The notes under the pieces: generated by a model
Databases searched by the model: none
Told to the model about the DNA's origin: nothing
What the model saw: the letters and a program-made list of their open reading frames with translations, nothing else
In this document: piece after piece, positions 50,601 through 58,777 of the stretch
How the letters are laid out: each line of letters begins with the position of its first letter
Position numbering within the stretch: position 1 is the stretch's first letter
Assembly (NCBI RefSeq): GCF_050337045.1
Contig: NZ_JAKJSO010000015.1
Coordinates: 248,001 to 312,000 of the forward strand
DNA: 64,000 nt
Origin: Photobacterium kagoshimensis
Lineage (GTDB): Bacteria; Pseudomonadota; Gammaproteobacteria; Enterobacterales; Vibrionaceae
Reading direction: 5' to 3'
Position numbers and translations under genes: made by a program

Positions 50601-51034
50601 ACGTAGGGATTAGAAAGATCGGTAAAGTTAAGTGCAGTATTACGGAGTAAGAAGTACGGGAAATCGTAACCAATCTGCTTCAAATAGGCTTGTAGCTCGC
50701 TAGGTAAGAATACTTCCGTTGTTGTTGCTGAAATGCGCCATGAAGCTGAAGAGATCGCACTCTGATCATCAAAATATTTATCAATGCGTAATTGGTGTGC
50801 GTTGATCTTAGTGCCGCTGATATCAATTGATACATGATCGATATTGATCTGCGGGTATAAGCTAATGCCAGAAATGGCATTGATGACGATCCCTTTACTG
50901 GCAAGCCACATTGGGATCCCTACGGCAAGGATCAAAATGGCACAGCACAAAACAAATAGCAGCTTACGTATAAAGCGAAATCGCTTGATAGGCTTTAGTG
51001 GTGGATCGGCGATAGGTTTTACATCCTCGTTCAC
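47672..51034 (-). CDS. ydbH: YdbH-like AsmA-family intermembrane phospholipid transport protein
   Basis: 1120 residues, longer than E. coli YdbH (about 880). It starts at a GTG. An N-terminal transmembrane anchor (about 25-50) is followed by a very long beta-rich periplasmic region ending near 'QDDIPALIKTINAINSSQLESLF', typical of the AsmA-like TamB/YhdP/YdbH group. In E. coli these three proteins redundantly carry phospholipids to the outer membrane. A Gln/Gly-rich insert (about residues 230-245) comes from a hexanucleotide repeat. Followed by ynbE and ydbL, so the complete system is present. Confidence 0.87.
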   Translation of the reverse strand: MNEDVKPIADPPLKPIKRFRFIRKLLFVLCCAILILAVGIPMWLASKGIVINAISGISLYPQINIDHVSIDISGTKINAHQLRIDKYFDDQSAISSASWRISATTTEVFLPSELQAYLKQIGYDFPYFLLRNTALNFTDLSNPYVFSASSDSLSVQINLPLAQPRIQHQELNDIHLVIATKPYVAISGIVESGQLNLFIPAILNKLATENKKQKNNINKPSHSMTRSTPVPTHLHQEQGQGQGQAQQNTLIYPTQLSKGNFSISWQDSATPLSISINKLIPQWDMLPPEVPQQLTELHFEMDIQQPAQSIKLQAENIHLGHPKVLPNFIRRSDPDHQGLHLGETIASLATLPLNVLKVNHLTYGELIVDAKVVLKTPQEREKREDRQARFRIEGKVLGPDPYDLKVLLKHKNDKAANFSGLIKGPKGNTLDCKAEIEFIDPLPQQLVCQANFKNTKDIMSRFALTHLPSAELNAPITVTASRVANTKYNQVVDRRLIDAYYKLAIQLPSTLDVQLNQFALPGKHLSNQASSTKVETITLNTDGELNLKAHYRNQALKISLEDDTEKIEFSTQWKDKISLLIDDLTCQRPELQCHLSGFINANIAQVFPIKDIKLASIVAQSDYQFSWSTQAFGLILSKLALNVDNITLDESLLGNHLNLLNAQQTALQIDSLTISKTDEMAHIRLLLPESSRATVNTNLYGEQTIQDQDGQPVHQAHQVKRALLPVQKYEAKTELVLHRTDLSLGQPYTISTHYDLATHLKQNNQRFPKFSTKGQLALTPDNWRFNGELDNWKKATLVKYTLSHRPYRDRTTIRLHRNEIIFNSKKTLKKYYFPQFPLDYDFTQGSISYDAQFTLQGNELHGRMGLFSHQLNGEVHGFRFGNLNTSITTDITPTGIKSRHPISIHAGLFHAGALFEDIVASIEFDTHQQRYHLQRAHADVLGGKISLHNATSTSLVNVPPQDIRVHGLDLAALIQLLEQEDIALTGIVDGVIPLSIEDGAPSIKSGHLHSRYPGGILRYLEGSTIDQNVEAAGENSVLVVGKILKNYNYHSLAIDLDYSKDGQLNASSRFKGFNPDFQNGRPVHLNLNVQDDIPALIKTINAINSSQLESLFLKQLGLNE
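50303..50326. repeat. Hexanucleotide tandem repeat inside ydbH
   Basis: Three perfect TTGTCC units plus a fourth altered one lie in frame and encode an EQGQGQGQ run on the minus strand. Unit gain or loss would keep the frame, so it would change length but not switch the gene off. Confidence 0.7.
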
Positions 51035-51379
51035 ACGTATGCTCTTTATGCTAAAACACTTCTTAAAGCATATAGCTATTCTGCACTAACAGCATAATTA
51101 TAAAGGTGTATTGATGGTGAGATTTCAGAGGATAATTAACAGATAAAGGTGAGTAAAGAAGCCTTGTAATTACATGGCGAATGTAGAAATACGGGTGCTT
51201 GTGTGGGAGAGAGTTGGGAGCATTGGCAAAAAAATTCTCACCACAAGCATTAGACAGGACAAGCGCGAGTGGTGAGAGATTCCATGTTGTAGATAGTGTT
51301 TCTTATTATTAGAATTCGAAAAATCGGCAAAGCCGTAAAAATAGTGTCAGTAGTGCAAGTTTATCTATTTGCTCAAGCG
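51035..51379. other. Intergenic region between ydbH promoter side and the 51380 gene
   Basis: A 345-nt gap that holds the terminator of the minus-strand gene ending at 51380 (51228-51277) and, to its left, presumably the promoter for ydbH-ynbE-ydbL. I see no additional gene. Confidence 0.4.
51228..51277 (-). terminator. Minus-strand terminator with long loop
   Basis: A 9-bp perfect stem TCTCACCAC/GTGGTGAGA (51236-51244 with 51269-51277) is followed on the minus strand by a seven-T run (plus-strand A7 at 51228-51234). The 24-nt loop is long, so efficiency is uncertain. Confidence 0.7.
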
Positions 51380-51709
51380 TTAACCTGCAAGAACAGGTTC
51401 ACAAAGAATCATATCCATTGGGGCTGATTTGGTTGTTTGAGCATTAACATGTTGAAGGGCTGTTTGGATAACTTCTTCGGCATGTAGTGTGTCATGTTGG
51501 TCTAGGGCACTTAATGCATTAGTTAAAAGCTGCTCTATCGCATCAACATGATGCTTTGCACACTCGAGTTGTGAATACTGTAATTTTGAGTATTCGGCGA
51601 GTTCAGGGTTCGGTATCAGATAGGGATTCGAATGTGACTTATCTTGAAGATCGATAGTTTGCTTACACTGTTCGAGAACTTGAGTAAGATCATTCGTTAA
51701 ATGTTCCAT
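51380..51709 (-). CDS. Hypothetical helical protein
   Basis: 109 residues, mostly helical by pattern, with many Gln, His and Leu: 'LTQVLEQCKQTIDLQDKSH' and 'HVDAIEQLLTNALSALDQHDTLHAEEVIQTALQHV'. No signal peptide, membrane segment or motif was recognised. It has an appropriate start with an AAGGAT-like site on the minus strand and a downstream terminator, so it is likely a real gene. Function unknown. Confidence 0.6.
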   Translation of the reverse strand: MEHLTNDLTQVLEQCKQTIDLQDKSHSNPYLIPNPELAEYSKLQYSQLECAKHHVDAIEQLLTNALSALDQHDTLHAEEVIQTALQHVNAQTTKSAPMDMILCEPVLAG

Positions 51710-52152
51710 GAATATCCTTATTGTGAGTACCTATGATTAAAAGCACCTTATAATTTTCAAGGCACTTCACTTGTCAATTCATCCATGTGATTGATGTAAT
51801 TACTCTATATTAGATTCATCATACAAAACTTAACATAGATCAAGTAATTGAATATTCTTTTATTTTGAATATTTAATCGGTTTTTGTGGGATATCAGTTT
51901 GCCAAAAGAAAGCGAAATCATGCGTTAATCACTCGGTTGCATTATAAGGCTTTGCAAATACGGCAATTGTTTTTTATTCGGTTTTTTGCTTAATTTCTCA
52001 TGTTGGTTAAAAATATCTCGGGGAAATACAATTATTAATGACTAATTAGTCAGTTTTGCTGGGTGTCTTAAAATGTGCATCTATAGGGAAATGATGGGAA
52101 GAAAGGTATGATATTTGATTAAAGGTGTTGCTTTGCTAAACAGGGAGTTGCA
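51710..52152. other. Intergenic region upstream of a LysR gene
   Basis: This 443-nt AT-rich gap holds both the promoter of the minus-strand helical protein and that of the plus-strand LysR gene. One perfect 14-bp palindrome, TGACTAA/TTAGTCA (52039-52052), lies about 100 nt before the LysR start and may be its operator. I see no coding or RNA gene. Confidence 0.45.
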
Positions 52153-53043
52153 GTGAATAAGTTGTTATCATTTGAGGCTTTATTGGTGTTAGATGCCATA
52201 GATCGGCGTGGAAGTTTTGCTGCTGCCTCTGACGAATTGGGTCGAGCGCCTTCTTCTTTAAGCTATCAAGTCCAAAAATTGGAGCAAGATTTAGACCTTG
52301 TTATCTTTGACCGTTCTGGCCACCGCGCTGCTTTTACAAAAGCGGGGAAGTTATTATTAGAGCGAGGCCGACTACTTTTACAGGCTGCTGATGAAATGGT
52401 TTCAGATGCCAGTGCGTTAGCCCATGGCTGGGAATTAGACATTACCATTGCTTATGATGGTGTTATTTCTTTTGTAGATATGTTGCCTTTGGTTGAGGGG
52501 TTAGCCAAACAAAGCAAAACACGATTGCGCTTTAAAGAAGAAATATTGGCTGGCTGTTGGGAAACTTTAGCGCAAGATAGAGCGGACTTAATTGTCGCGC
52601 CAGCACCTGCGGTTACGCCTCCTGAAGTGAAAATTGAACCGCTAGGTAAGCTAACAGGGTATTGGGTTGCACACCCTGACCATCCTATCCTGCAACATGA
52701 TGATCCGCTAGACCCATCAGTACGCCTTCAATATCGTGTCATAGCAGTCGCAGATACTGCTCGCAATATGCCGCCTATATCTCACAATATCTTGGATGAT
52801 CAGCCGTTACTCACTGTAAGTACAATGCACGATAAGCTGGTGGCATTAAAAGCAGGGGTGGGTATTGGTACGCTGTCATCGCATTATGCTGAACCGGCAA
52901 TCGCATGTGGTGAATTGGTACGTATCAACCAGGAAACCGCCCATGTACTTGATATTGTGTTAGCGTGGAACCGTAATACTATGGGTAAAGCAAAAACCTG
53001 GTGTGTACAGCAATTAAAACAGCAATGGAAAGCCGCGCCCTAA
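52153..53043 (+). CDS. LysR-type transcriptional regulator
   Basis: 296 residues from a GTG start with GGGAG about 7 nt upstream. The HTH region is 'LLVLDAIDRRGSFAAASDELGRAPSSLSYQVQKLEQDLDLVIFDRSGH' (within residues 9-56). The effector domain follows, with 'LDITIAYDGVISFVDMLPLVEGL'. The YafC/DsdC-like pattern 'APSSLSYQVQKLE' is distinctive, but no target is adjacent in the same direction: the next gene, PatZ-like, converges. Regulated genes must lie elsewhere or it may regulate patZ in trans. A hairpin ends the gene. Confidence 0.85.
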   Translation: MNKLLSFEALLVLDAIDRRGSFAAASDELGRAPSSLSYQVQKLEQDLDLVIFDRSGHRAAFTKAGKLLLERGRLLLQAADEMVSDASALAHGWELDITIAYDGVISFVDMLPLVEGLAKQSKTRLRFKEEILAGCWETLAQDRADLIVAPAPAVTPPEVKIEPLGKLTGYWVAHPDHPILQHDDPLDPSVRLQYRVIAVADTARNMPPISHNILDDQPLLTVSTMHDKLVALKAGVGIGTLSSHYAEPAIACGELVRINQETAHVLDIVLAWNRNTMGKAKTWCVQQLKQQWKAAP

Positions 53044-53050
53044 CTACGCA

Positions 53051-53072
53051 CTTCTCACACTGGCGTGAGAAG
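53051..53072. terminator. Hairpin between converging lysR and patZ genes
   Basis: An 8-bp perfect stem (53051-53058 with 53065-53072, ACTGGC loop) lies between the two stops. It has no long T tract. Confidence 0.55.
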
Positions 53073-53105
53073 CGCTATCACCATTACCCTAATTAGAAAG
53101 CAGTT

Positions 53106-55838
53106 TTACTCATTATTTAGTGTCAACTGCATTTCAACCACGCCATCTTCCATTTGAATATCGACATGAAAGCCGACTTTTTGTGCCAGCATGATCATTC
53201 CACGGTTAGATGGCATGGTCATTCCTGTCATACGTTGTAAGCCACGTTTGTGGCAGTAGTCGATTATTTTCTCCATTAAGATACGCCCTAAGCCAACGCC
53301 TTTTAAATCTGAGCGTACTAGAATGGCAAATTCGGCTTCTTCGTTATTGGGATCGGATAACGCGCGTGTCACACCTATGATCACTTCTTCATCATTACCG
53401 TCGCTATTTTTTTCAATGATTGTAGCGACAAAGGCCATTTCTCGGTCGTAATCAATTTGAGTGAAATTGGCCAGTGCTTCATGATTAAATTCACCAACAT
53501 CAGAAAAGAAACGTCGATATAAATCATCCACTGATACCTTGGATATAAACGATGCGTGCTTTGGTTCATCTTCTGGCAAAATTGGACGCAGTAATATTGA
53601 ACGAGCATCTTTGAGCTCGACGGTTTGTTCATGTTCTTTCGGATAAGGGCGAATAGCCAATCGCGCTTGTTTATCGCCTGTAAAGGGCTTGATTGTCATC
53701 GACGCATCGATCACTGTCATTTCATCGCCTGCTGCTAATAATGGATGAATATCAAGGGCGGCAATTTCCGGACAATCAATAATCAGCTGCGATATTTGTA
53801 CCAATATCTTGCACAGAGCTGGAATGTCTAACCGCTCTGGCAGTCGACGCTGACGAATTTTTCCAGTCTTAATGGCGTTGATCACCATGTAACGTGCAAG
53901 TGCCATATTCAATGGTGGCAGGGCTACCGCAGCATCTTTATGAATATCCCATTGCGCGGCATCCTCACCCAATAAGATGACAGGGCCAAAAATAGCATCA
54001 TGATGAACAGCAATACGCAGCTCTTGAGCGCCAGAACGATTCGCCATTTGTTGAACTAATAAACCATCAATTTGGGCACTTGGGTAGTTAAGCGCAACGC
54101 GATCTAAAATGGCTTGCGCACCATTAGCCACTTCAGCGGCGGTGCGTAAGTGAAGCATTACGCCATGTACTTCAGATTTATGTCGAATATCAGGCGAACG
54201 TAATTTAACGGCGACGGGGTAGCCAATTTGTTCTGCAATATGCGCCGCTTCGGCGGAGTCGCTTGCTATCCAAGTTGGTAGCGTATTAAAGCCGTAGCTC
54301 TCTAATAATGGCCTTACATCATGGGTTTCTAAGTGGTGTATGTTTTGTGAAAGTAGATCTTTTAGCATAGCATTTACCAGCTTAGGGCTGGCGTTTGTCT
54401 CGCCAAAAGAGACAGGGGTTTCGATCAGTTGTTTTTGGTTACGTCGGTATTCCACTAAATGCATGAATGCAGAGACTGCGCTTTCTGGTGTACGGTAGGC
54501 GGGATAACCCGCATCGGCAAAAATTTGTCGTGCACTAATGGCTTCGTTCTCACCCGCCCAGTTAGTCAAAATATTGAATTTTCGGGTACGTGGGTGTGAT
54601 TGAAGTAAGTGAACAAGGCGGTTGGCGGCTTCGTTTCCATCAGCAATGGCAGACGGAGAGTGCATTAAAAGCAGAGCGTCGAAATCATCGGAATCAAGCA
54701 GAATTCTTACCGCTTTTTCATAGCGTGTAATATCGGCATCACCAATAATATCGATGGGGTTAGAGTGTGACCAGTAAGAAGGTAAAATATCAGAAAGCTG
54801 TTTGATTGTATCTTCGCTGAGTGTCGCAAGTTTACCACCACGGTCAGATAAGGCATCAACCGCCATAATCGCAGGGCCGCCACCATTGGTAAGTATGGCT
54901 AAGCGTTCACCGCGCAGCGGTACGGAATGTGCCAGCGTTTCGACAGCGGCAAACAATTCATGGGTGTTGTGGACACGGAGCATACCAGAACGACGAATGG
55001 CAGCGTCATAAATCGCATCAAGTCCTGCATCGCCACCAGTATGAATTTGTGCCGCTATGCTGCCTGCTTGCGTCCGACCACTTTTGACCACCAGTATACG
55101 GCGGTTTCGGGCTGCTGCTCGGGCTGCAGACATGAATCGTCGCGCATCTTTCACTGAATCGACATACAGTAAAATCGCTTCAGTTTTACTATCACGACAT
55201 AAGGTATCAAGCAGCTCTGCAAAGTTAATATCACAAGCATCACCGAGCGATAAAAATGTAGAGAAGCCAATTTTTTTGTTTTTCGCCCAGTCTAATATGG
55301 TGGTACAGACAGCAGCCGACTGAGAGATAAAAGCGATATTTCCTTTGTTTGCTGGAATAGGAGAAAATGAGGCGTTAAGGTTTAGCCAAGGTAATATAAT
55401 CCCCATGCTATTTGGCCCGACAACCCGCATACCGTAACGCTGTGCCATTGCAAACATACGCGATTGTTCAGATTCGATGACGTCTTTATTGTTGGTATTT
55501 TGATTTAGTGTGGCAGAGGGCGTTATGTTGTTCATTCCTGCGGCTAATACAATCGCCACCTTAACGCCTTTCTTTCCGAGTTCTTCAATAATGGCCACGT
55601 TACGGTGGGCGTTTGTGCAGATTATCGCGAGGTCGGGTGTTCGAGGTAGACTTTGGATAGTCGGGTAGGCTAATACACCTGCAACTGCATCATATTTTGG
55701 CGTGACAGGCATTATAGGGCCATGAAAGCAACCCGATAATAAGTTACGAATTACAACATTGCCCGCTCGTTGAGGGCTATCAGATGCGCCAATTACAGCA
55801 ATGGATTTAGGTTTAAGTAACTTATCGAGTCCGTTCAT
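53106..55838 (-). CDS. patZ: PatZ/Pka-like bifunctional acyl-CoA synthetase (ADP-forming)-GNAT acetyltransferase
   Basis: 910 residues from the ATG at 55838, which has GGAGAG upstream on the minus strand; six residues before it are unlikely. Domains in order are CoA-binding Rossmann (about 10-105), a succinyl-CoA-ligase-like domain (about 165-310), ATP-grasp (about 490-715) and a C-terminal GNAT domain (about 735-905) with 'VGLGRILMEKIIDYC'. This is the architecture of protein lysine acetyltransferase PatZ/Pat, which acetylates metabolic enzymes such as acetyl-CoA synthetase. The ligase half keeps an 'HTGG' histidine at the site where ADP-forming ligases are phosphorylated. Confidence 0.87.
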   Translation of the reverse strand: MNGLDKLLKPKSIAVIGASDSPQRAGNVVIRNLLSGCFHGPIMPVTPKYDAVAGVLAYPTIQSLPRTPDLAIICTNAHRNVAIIEELGKKGVKVAIVLAAGMNNITPSATLNQNTNNKDVIESEQSRMFAMAQRYGMRVVGPNSMGIILPWLNLNASFSPIPANKGNIAFISQSAAVCTTILDWAKNKKIGFSTFLSLGDACDINFAELLDTLCRDSKTEAILLYVDSVKDARRFMSAARAAARNRRILVVKSGRTQAGSIAAQIHTGGDAGLDAIYDAAIRRSGMLRVHNTHELFAAVETLAHSVPLRGERLAILTNGGGPAIMAVDALSDRGGKLATLSEDTIKQLSDILPSYWSHSNPIDIIGDADITRYEKAVRILLDSDDFDALLLMHSPSAIADGNEAANRLVHLLQSHPRTRKFNILTNWAGENEAISARQIFADAGYPAYRTPESAVSAFMHLVEYRRNQKQLIETPVSFGETNASPKLVNAMLKDLLSQNIHHLETHDVRPLLESYGFNTLPTWIASDSAEAAHIAEQIGYPVAVKLRSPDIRHKSEVHGVMLHLRTAAEVANGAQAILDRVALNYPSAQIDGLLVQQMANRSGAQELRIAVHHDAIFGPVILLGEDAAQWDIHKDAAVALPPLNMALARYMVINAIKTGKIRQRRLPERLDIPALCKILVQISQLIIDCPEIAALDIHPLLAAGDEMTVIDASMTIKPFTGDKQARLAIRPYPKEHEQTVELKDARSILLRPILPEDEPKHASFISKVSVDDLYRRFFSDVGEFNHEALANFTQIDYDREMAFVATIIEKNSDGNDEEVIIGVTRALSDPNNEEAEFAILVRSDLKGVGLGRILMEKIIDYCHKRGLQRMTGMTMPSNRGMIMLAQKVGFHVDIQMEDGVVEMQLTLNNE

Positions 55839-56008
55839 CTTTCTCTCCACCATCATCTTATCTTACTGATTCTAGCGGATATAGCAGTGAGTTTCTGGCT
55901 GTTAGTGATGGGGTGTGATCAAACGCGGTATTGGTAACTTTAACAGCCAATGATCAGCTGAATAAACAGTACAAGCATCCTTGCTAGTACAGTAAGCGAG
56001 ATGGCGCG

Positions 56009-56518
56009 TTATACTTGGTAACGGCTTTTATCACCGATATCGAAATGCAGTGGCATACGCCATTTTGCAACAGCCGCAACCGCTAATAAAATGGCACCAG
56101 CCATACTGAATAAGATGCTAATTTGTTGCTGGTCGAAGACTAAACAAAACCAGAAGCCAGCTAAAACTAAAGGTGTCGCCAGTAATACTTTTAGTTGAAA
56201 ACAGAAATATTCTTTTACTGCCAATGCACTGAATGCAAAAAGCGCAGCCCCAAGTGCGAGTGGTTGCCATAACCCAGTCAGCAACCAAACAACGGCAAAC
56301 ATGCCGCTACCTTGAATTAACCAACGAAAACGTTTGTCGTAAATATGTACGGTAGATGAGGCAATTAACGCTGCAGCGACAAGCACAGTTGTAGCCGTTT
56401 GTGCTTCCCAAGCGATGATTGAAAGCGTCGCTGCTGCCACAGTTAATGCAGAACGATAAAGAAGTACGGTAATAATATCGATAATGTCTAATTGACTTTT
56501 GATATGTGGATCTGCCAT
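56009..56518 (-). CDS. Integral membrane protein (probable DUF2301)
   Basis: 169 residues with about five or six hydrophobic segments. 'ALAVKEYFCFQLKVLLATPLVLAGFWFCLVF' matches the conserved 'KEyFCF' core I associate with DUF2301, and the tail 'FDIGDKSRYQV' is typical too. Function unknown. It is a single gene on the minus strand between patZ and a SPOR gene. A second overlapping frame on the same strand is a shadow. Confidence 0.65.
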   Translation of the reverse strand: MADPHIKSQLDIIDIITVLLYRSALTVAAATLSIIAWEAQTATTVLVAAALIASSTVHIYDKRFRWLIQGSGMFAVVWLLTGLWQPLALGAALFAFSALAVKEYFCFQLKVLLATPLVLAGFWFCLVFDQQQISILFSMAGAILLAVAAVAKWRMPLHFDIGDKSRYQV

Positions 56519-56687
56519 TTAGCACTCCAAAGAAATGTTATTGAGAAAAATGAATATAACGAGGGAATTCTACTACTAATTCATGTGACAGAGGGCAGAT
56601 AGTTATTGATCTTGCATAACGTTTTGCTTGATCGGTATGAGAAGTAGGGTCAGAATAATTGCAGAAATTTTCAGTGGTAGGATAACA

Positions 56688-57200
56688 ATGAAAAAAATCG
56701 CCGTTTTAGCCGTAGCAACGGCACTTGTCGGGTGTGCGTCAAATACAGAGTCATTAGAGATTGTAAGTTCAACTTCTCAAGAAGTGTATTCAGCAGAACA
56801 AATTGCAGCAATGCAAACTGAAGAGACAGCGCAAAGCGTCGCAACAACGGAAGTTAGTCACGAGACACAAGTAGAACCTAAAACGGAAACTAAGCCGACA
56901 TATCAATATGTAGAAGCGGCAAAAGATGGTTACACCATTCAAGTTTTAGCGTTGAGCCATAACCAAGGCTTTACGACTTACATGAATAAGCTTCCGTCTA
57001 ATCAACCTGTTTGGACAAATAAGAAAGTGCTCGATGGCTTACCTTGGTACACCTTGCTATTTGGCCAATATGAAACGCGCGAGCAAGCGAAGCGTGCATT
57101 GAATGCATTACCAAAAGATATTAAAAATTACGGACCATTTATTCGTAAGATCGACGACATTAAAGCGTCATCGAATCCTAAGTTAACGAAGCTAAACTAA
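56688..57200 (+). CDS. SPOR-domain lipoprotein
   Basis: 170 residues from the ATG at 56688 with AGGATAA upstream. An in-frame ATG at 56628 would place a charged segment before the signal, which is less likely. Lipobox 'LVGCAS' (Cys near 16). A low-complexity Thr/Glu/Gln linker leads to a SPOR domain (about 95-160): 'GYTIQVLALSHNQGFTTYMNKL' and 'TLLFGQYETREQAKRALNAL'. SPOR domains bind denuded peptidoglycan at the division site. It is probably a DamX/FtsN-like accessory or a cell-envelope lipoprotein. Monocistronic with a strong terminator. Confidence 0.82.
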   Translation: MKKIAVLAVATALVGCASNTESLEIVSSTSQEVYSAEQIAAMQTEETAQSVATTEVSHETQVEPKTETKPTYQYVEAAKDGYTIQVLALSHNQGFTTYMNKLPSNQPVWTNKKVLDGLPWYTLLFGQYETREQAKRALNALPKDIKNYGPFIRKIDDIKASSNPKLTKLN

Positions 57201-57522
57201 ACAGTTTCATTTAACAATATCGCATTGTAAAAGAGAGCATCGTGCTCTCTTTTTGCTTTATAGCGCTAAAGAGAATAGACGATGTATAAGTGATCACCCG
57301 CTTAAATGAAGCTTTTTTAAGCAAATAGCGACAAAGGTTAATCATTTAGTGTGGTTTTTACATGTAACCCGATCGAGATGCTGCCATCAGCTGATGTTTT
57401 TGATTACTATTGGATGATAAATAGGGTTGGCGTCTCTCTACGTTGTATTCTTACGCCAAACCAGATGATGATTAATTTTGGTGAACACTGAGTTACCAAC
57501 TGAAGTACCACAAGGGATGATA
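57201..57522 (+). other. Intergenic region ahead of ddl
   Basis: This 322-nt gap contains the SPOR gene terminator (57229-57254) and then the leader of ddl. A small inverted repeat GCTTAAA/TTTAAGC occurs near 57300-57322. No open frame with translation signals is seen other than ddl itself. Confidence 0.4.
57229..57254 (+). terminator. Terminator of the SPOR lipoprotein gene
   Basis: An 11-bp stem (57229-57239 with 57243-57253, TCG loop) ends in a T run, 29 nt after the stop. Confidence 0.92.
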
Positions 57523-58515
57523 ATGAAAGCTATCCACGTTTTACTACTGTGCGGCGGTGGTTCTGCTGAACACGAAGTATCAATTATTTCTGCTAACTAC
57601 ATTGAGCAAACGCTGAAGCAGATAGATGGAATTAACTACTCACGTGTAGAAATGAAAAGTGACGGTTGGTTTTTAGAAGATGGCACTTCATGTCAACTCA
57701 ACTTAGATCGTACCTTGCAGTGTGGTGATAACAAGCAATCAATTGATTATGTTGTACCTTGTGTACATGGCTTCCCTGGTGAAACCGGTGATCTTCAGTC
57801 ATTTCTAGATATGGCTAAATTGCCATACCTAGGTTGTGGTGCTGAAGCTAGCACAAATTGCTTCAACAAAATCACTACTAAGCTATGGTTTGATGCGCTA
57901 GACATTCCGAATACACCATACTTATTTCTAAGTGAGAACAATGCAGAAGCACACGACAATGCGAAAGTTGCGCTAGATAAGTGGGGCAAAGTGTTTGTTA
58001 AAGCGGCTTGTCAGGGCTCATCGGTTGGCTGTTACAGTGTCACTAATGAGGCTGAGTTAACCGATGCAGTAAACAATGCCTTTACGTTTTCAGACCAAGT
58101 GCTGATTGAAAAAACCATCAAACCGCGTGAGCTAGAAATTGCCGCGTTTGAATATGAAGGTGAACTGATCATCACTAAACCTGGTGAAGTTGCAGCACCT
58201 GAAGATGGCTTTTACTCGTACGATGAAAAATACGGTGCAGGCAGTCACTCGAAAACAACCGTGGAAGCTGATAACTTAACTGAACAACAAATCGAAGACA
58301 TTCGTACCTATGCACGTAAAGCATTCGTACAAATGAAGCTAAAAGATTTATCTCGTATCGACTTTTTCTTAAGTGATGAAGGTGAAATTTTACTGAATGA
58401 AATCAACACATTCCCTGGTATGACTCCGATTTCAATGTTCCCTAAAATGTTAGAGCACAGTGGTAAAACCTTTATCGGCTTCCTTGAGCAAGCGGTAAAA
58501 CGTGCCGTGAAATAA
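57523..58515 (+). CDS. ddl: D-alanine--D-alanine ligase
   Basis: 330 residues from the ATG at 57523, placed 6 nt after GGG of an AAGGG ribosome site. Upstream in-frame TTG (57478) and ATG (57517) starts are poorer. Family features are the glycine-rich 'LCGGGSAEHEVSIISANYI' at the N-terminus, 'PCVHGFPGETGDLQSFLDM', and the ATP-grasp 'VEVNTFPGMT'-like segment 'LLNEINTFPGMTPISMFPKM'. It makes the D-Ala-D-Ala dipeptide for peptidoglycan. The gene stands alone, so it is the DdlA type, not the ftsQAZ-linked DdlB type. Confidence 0.92.
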   Translation: MKAIHVLLLCGGGSAEHEVSIISANYIEQTLKQIDGINYSRVEMKSDGWFLEDGTSCQLNLDRTLQCGDNKQSIDYVVPCVHGFPGETGDLQSFLDMAKLPYLGCGAEASTNCFNKITTKLWFDALDIPNTPYLFLSENNAEAHDNAKVALDKWGKVFVKAACQGSSVGCYSVTNEAELTDAVNNAFTFSDQVLIEKTIKPRELEIAAFEYEGELIITKPGEVAAPEDGFYSYDEKYGAGSHSKTTVEADNLTEQQIEDIRTYARKAFVQMKLKDLSRIDFFLSDEGEILLNEINTFPGMTPISMFPKMLEHSGKTFIGFLEQAVKRAVK

Positions 58516-58528
58516 ACAAAGCGGTAGT

Positions 58529-58555
58529 AAAACGCCAGTGAATGACTGGCGTTTT
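58529..58555 (+). terminator. Terminator of ddl
   Basis: An 11-bp stem (58529-58539 with 58545-58555, GAATG loop), including A and T runs, lies 13 nt past the stop. Confidence 0.92.
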
Positions 58556-58600
58556 TATTGGTAACTGTAATAATTTCAATAGGTGCATAGAGGTAGCGCT

Positions 58601-58777
58601 ATGCTAAATGATGATCAAAAACGATTGCGTTTTAAACAATTGCAAGCTCGAAATTACCGAGCAAGTTTACAATTGGAAGGCTTTGAACTCGGTTTACACG
58701 ATAAAGAGCAAGCGGATGTCGAATCTTTAGGTGAAACCGAAAAAATCCAGCGTTTAAGAAAAGAGTATGCAAGATAA
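58601..58777 (+). CDS. yhfG: YhfG-family antitoxin of a Fic pair
   Basis: 58 residues from the ATG at 58601, with AGAGGT about 6 nt upstream. An in-frame ATG six codons earlier lacks spacing. The helical peptide contains S22-x3-E26-G27 in 'ASLQLEGFE', matching the inhibitory [S/T]xxxE[G/N] helix of class I Fic antitoxins. It overlaps the fic gene by 11 nt, so the two are cotranslated. By homology with E. coli YhfG it should insert its Glu near the Fic ATP site and block AMPylation. Confidence 0.8.
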   Translation: MLNDDQKRLRFKQLQARNYRASLQLEGFELGLHDKEQADVESLGETEKIQRLRKEYAR

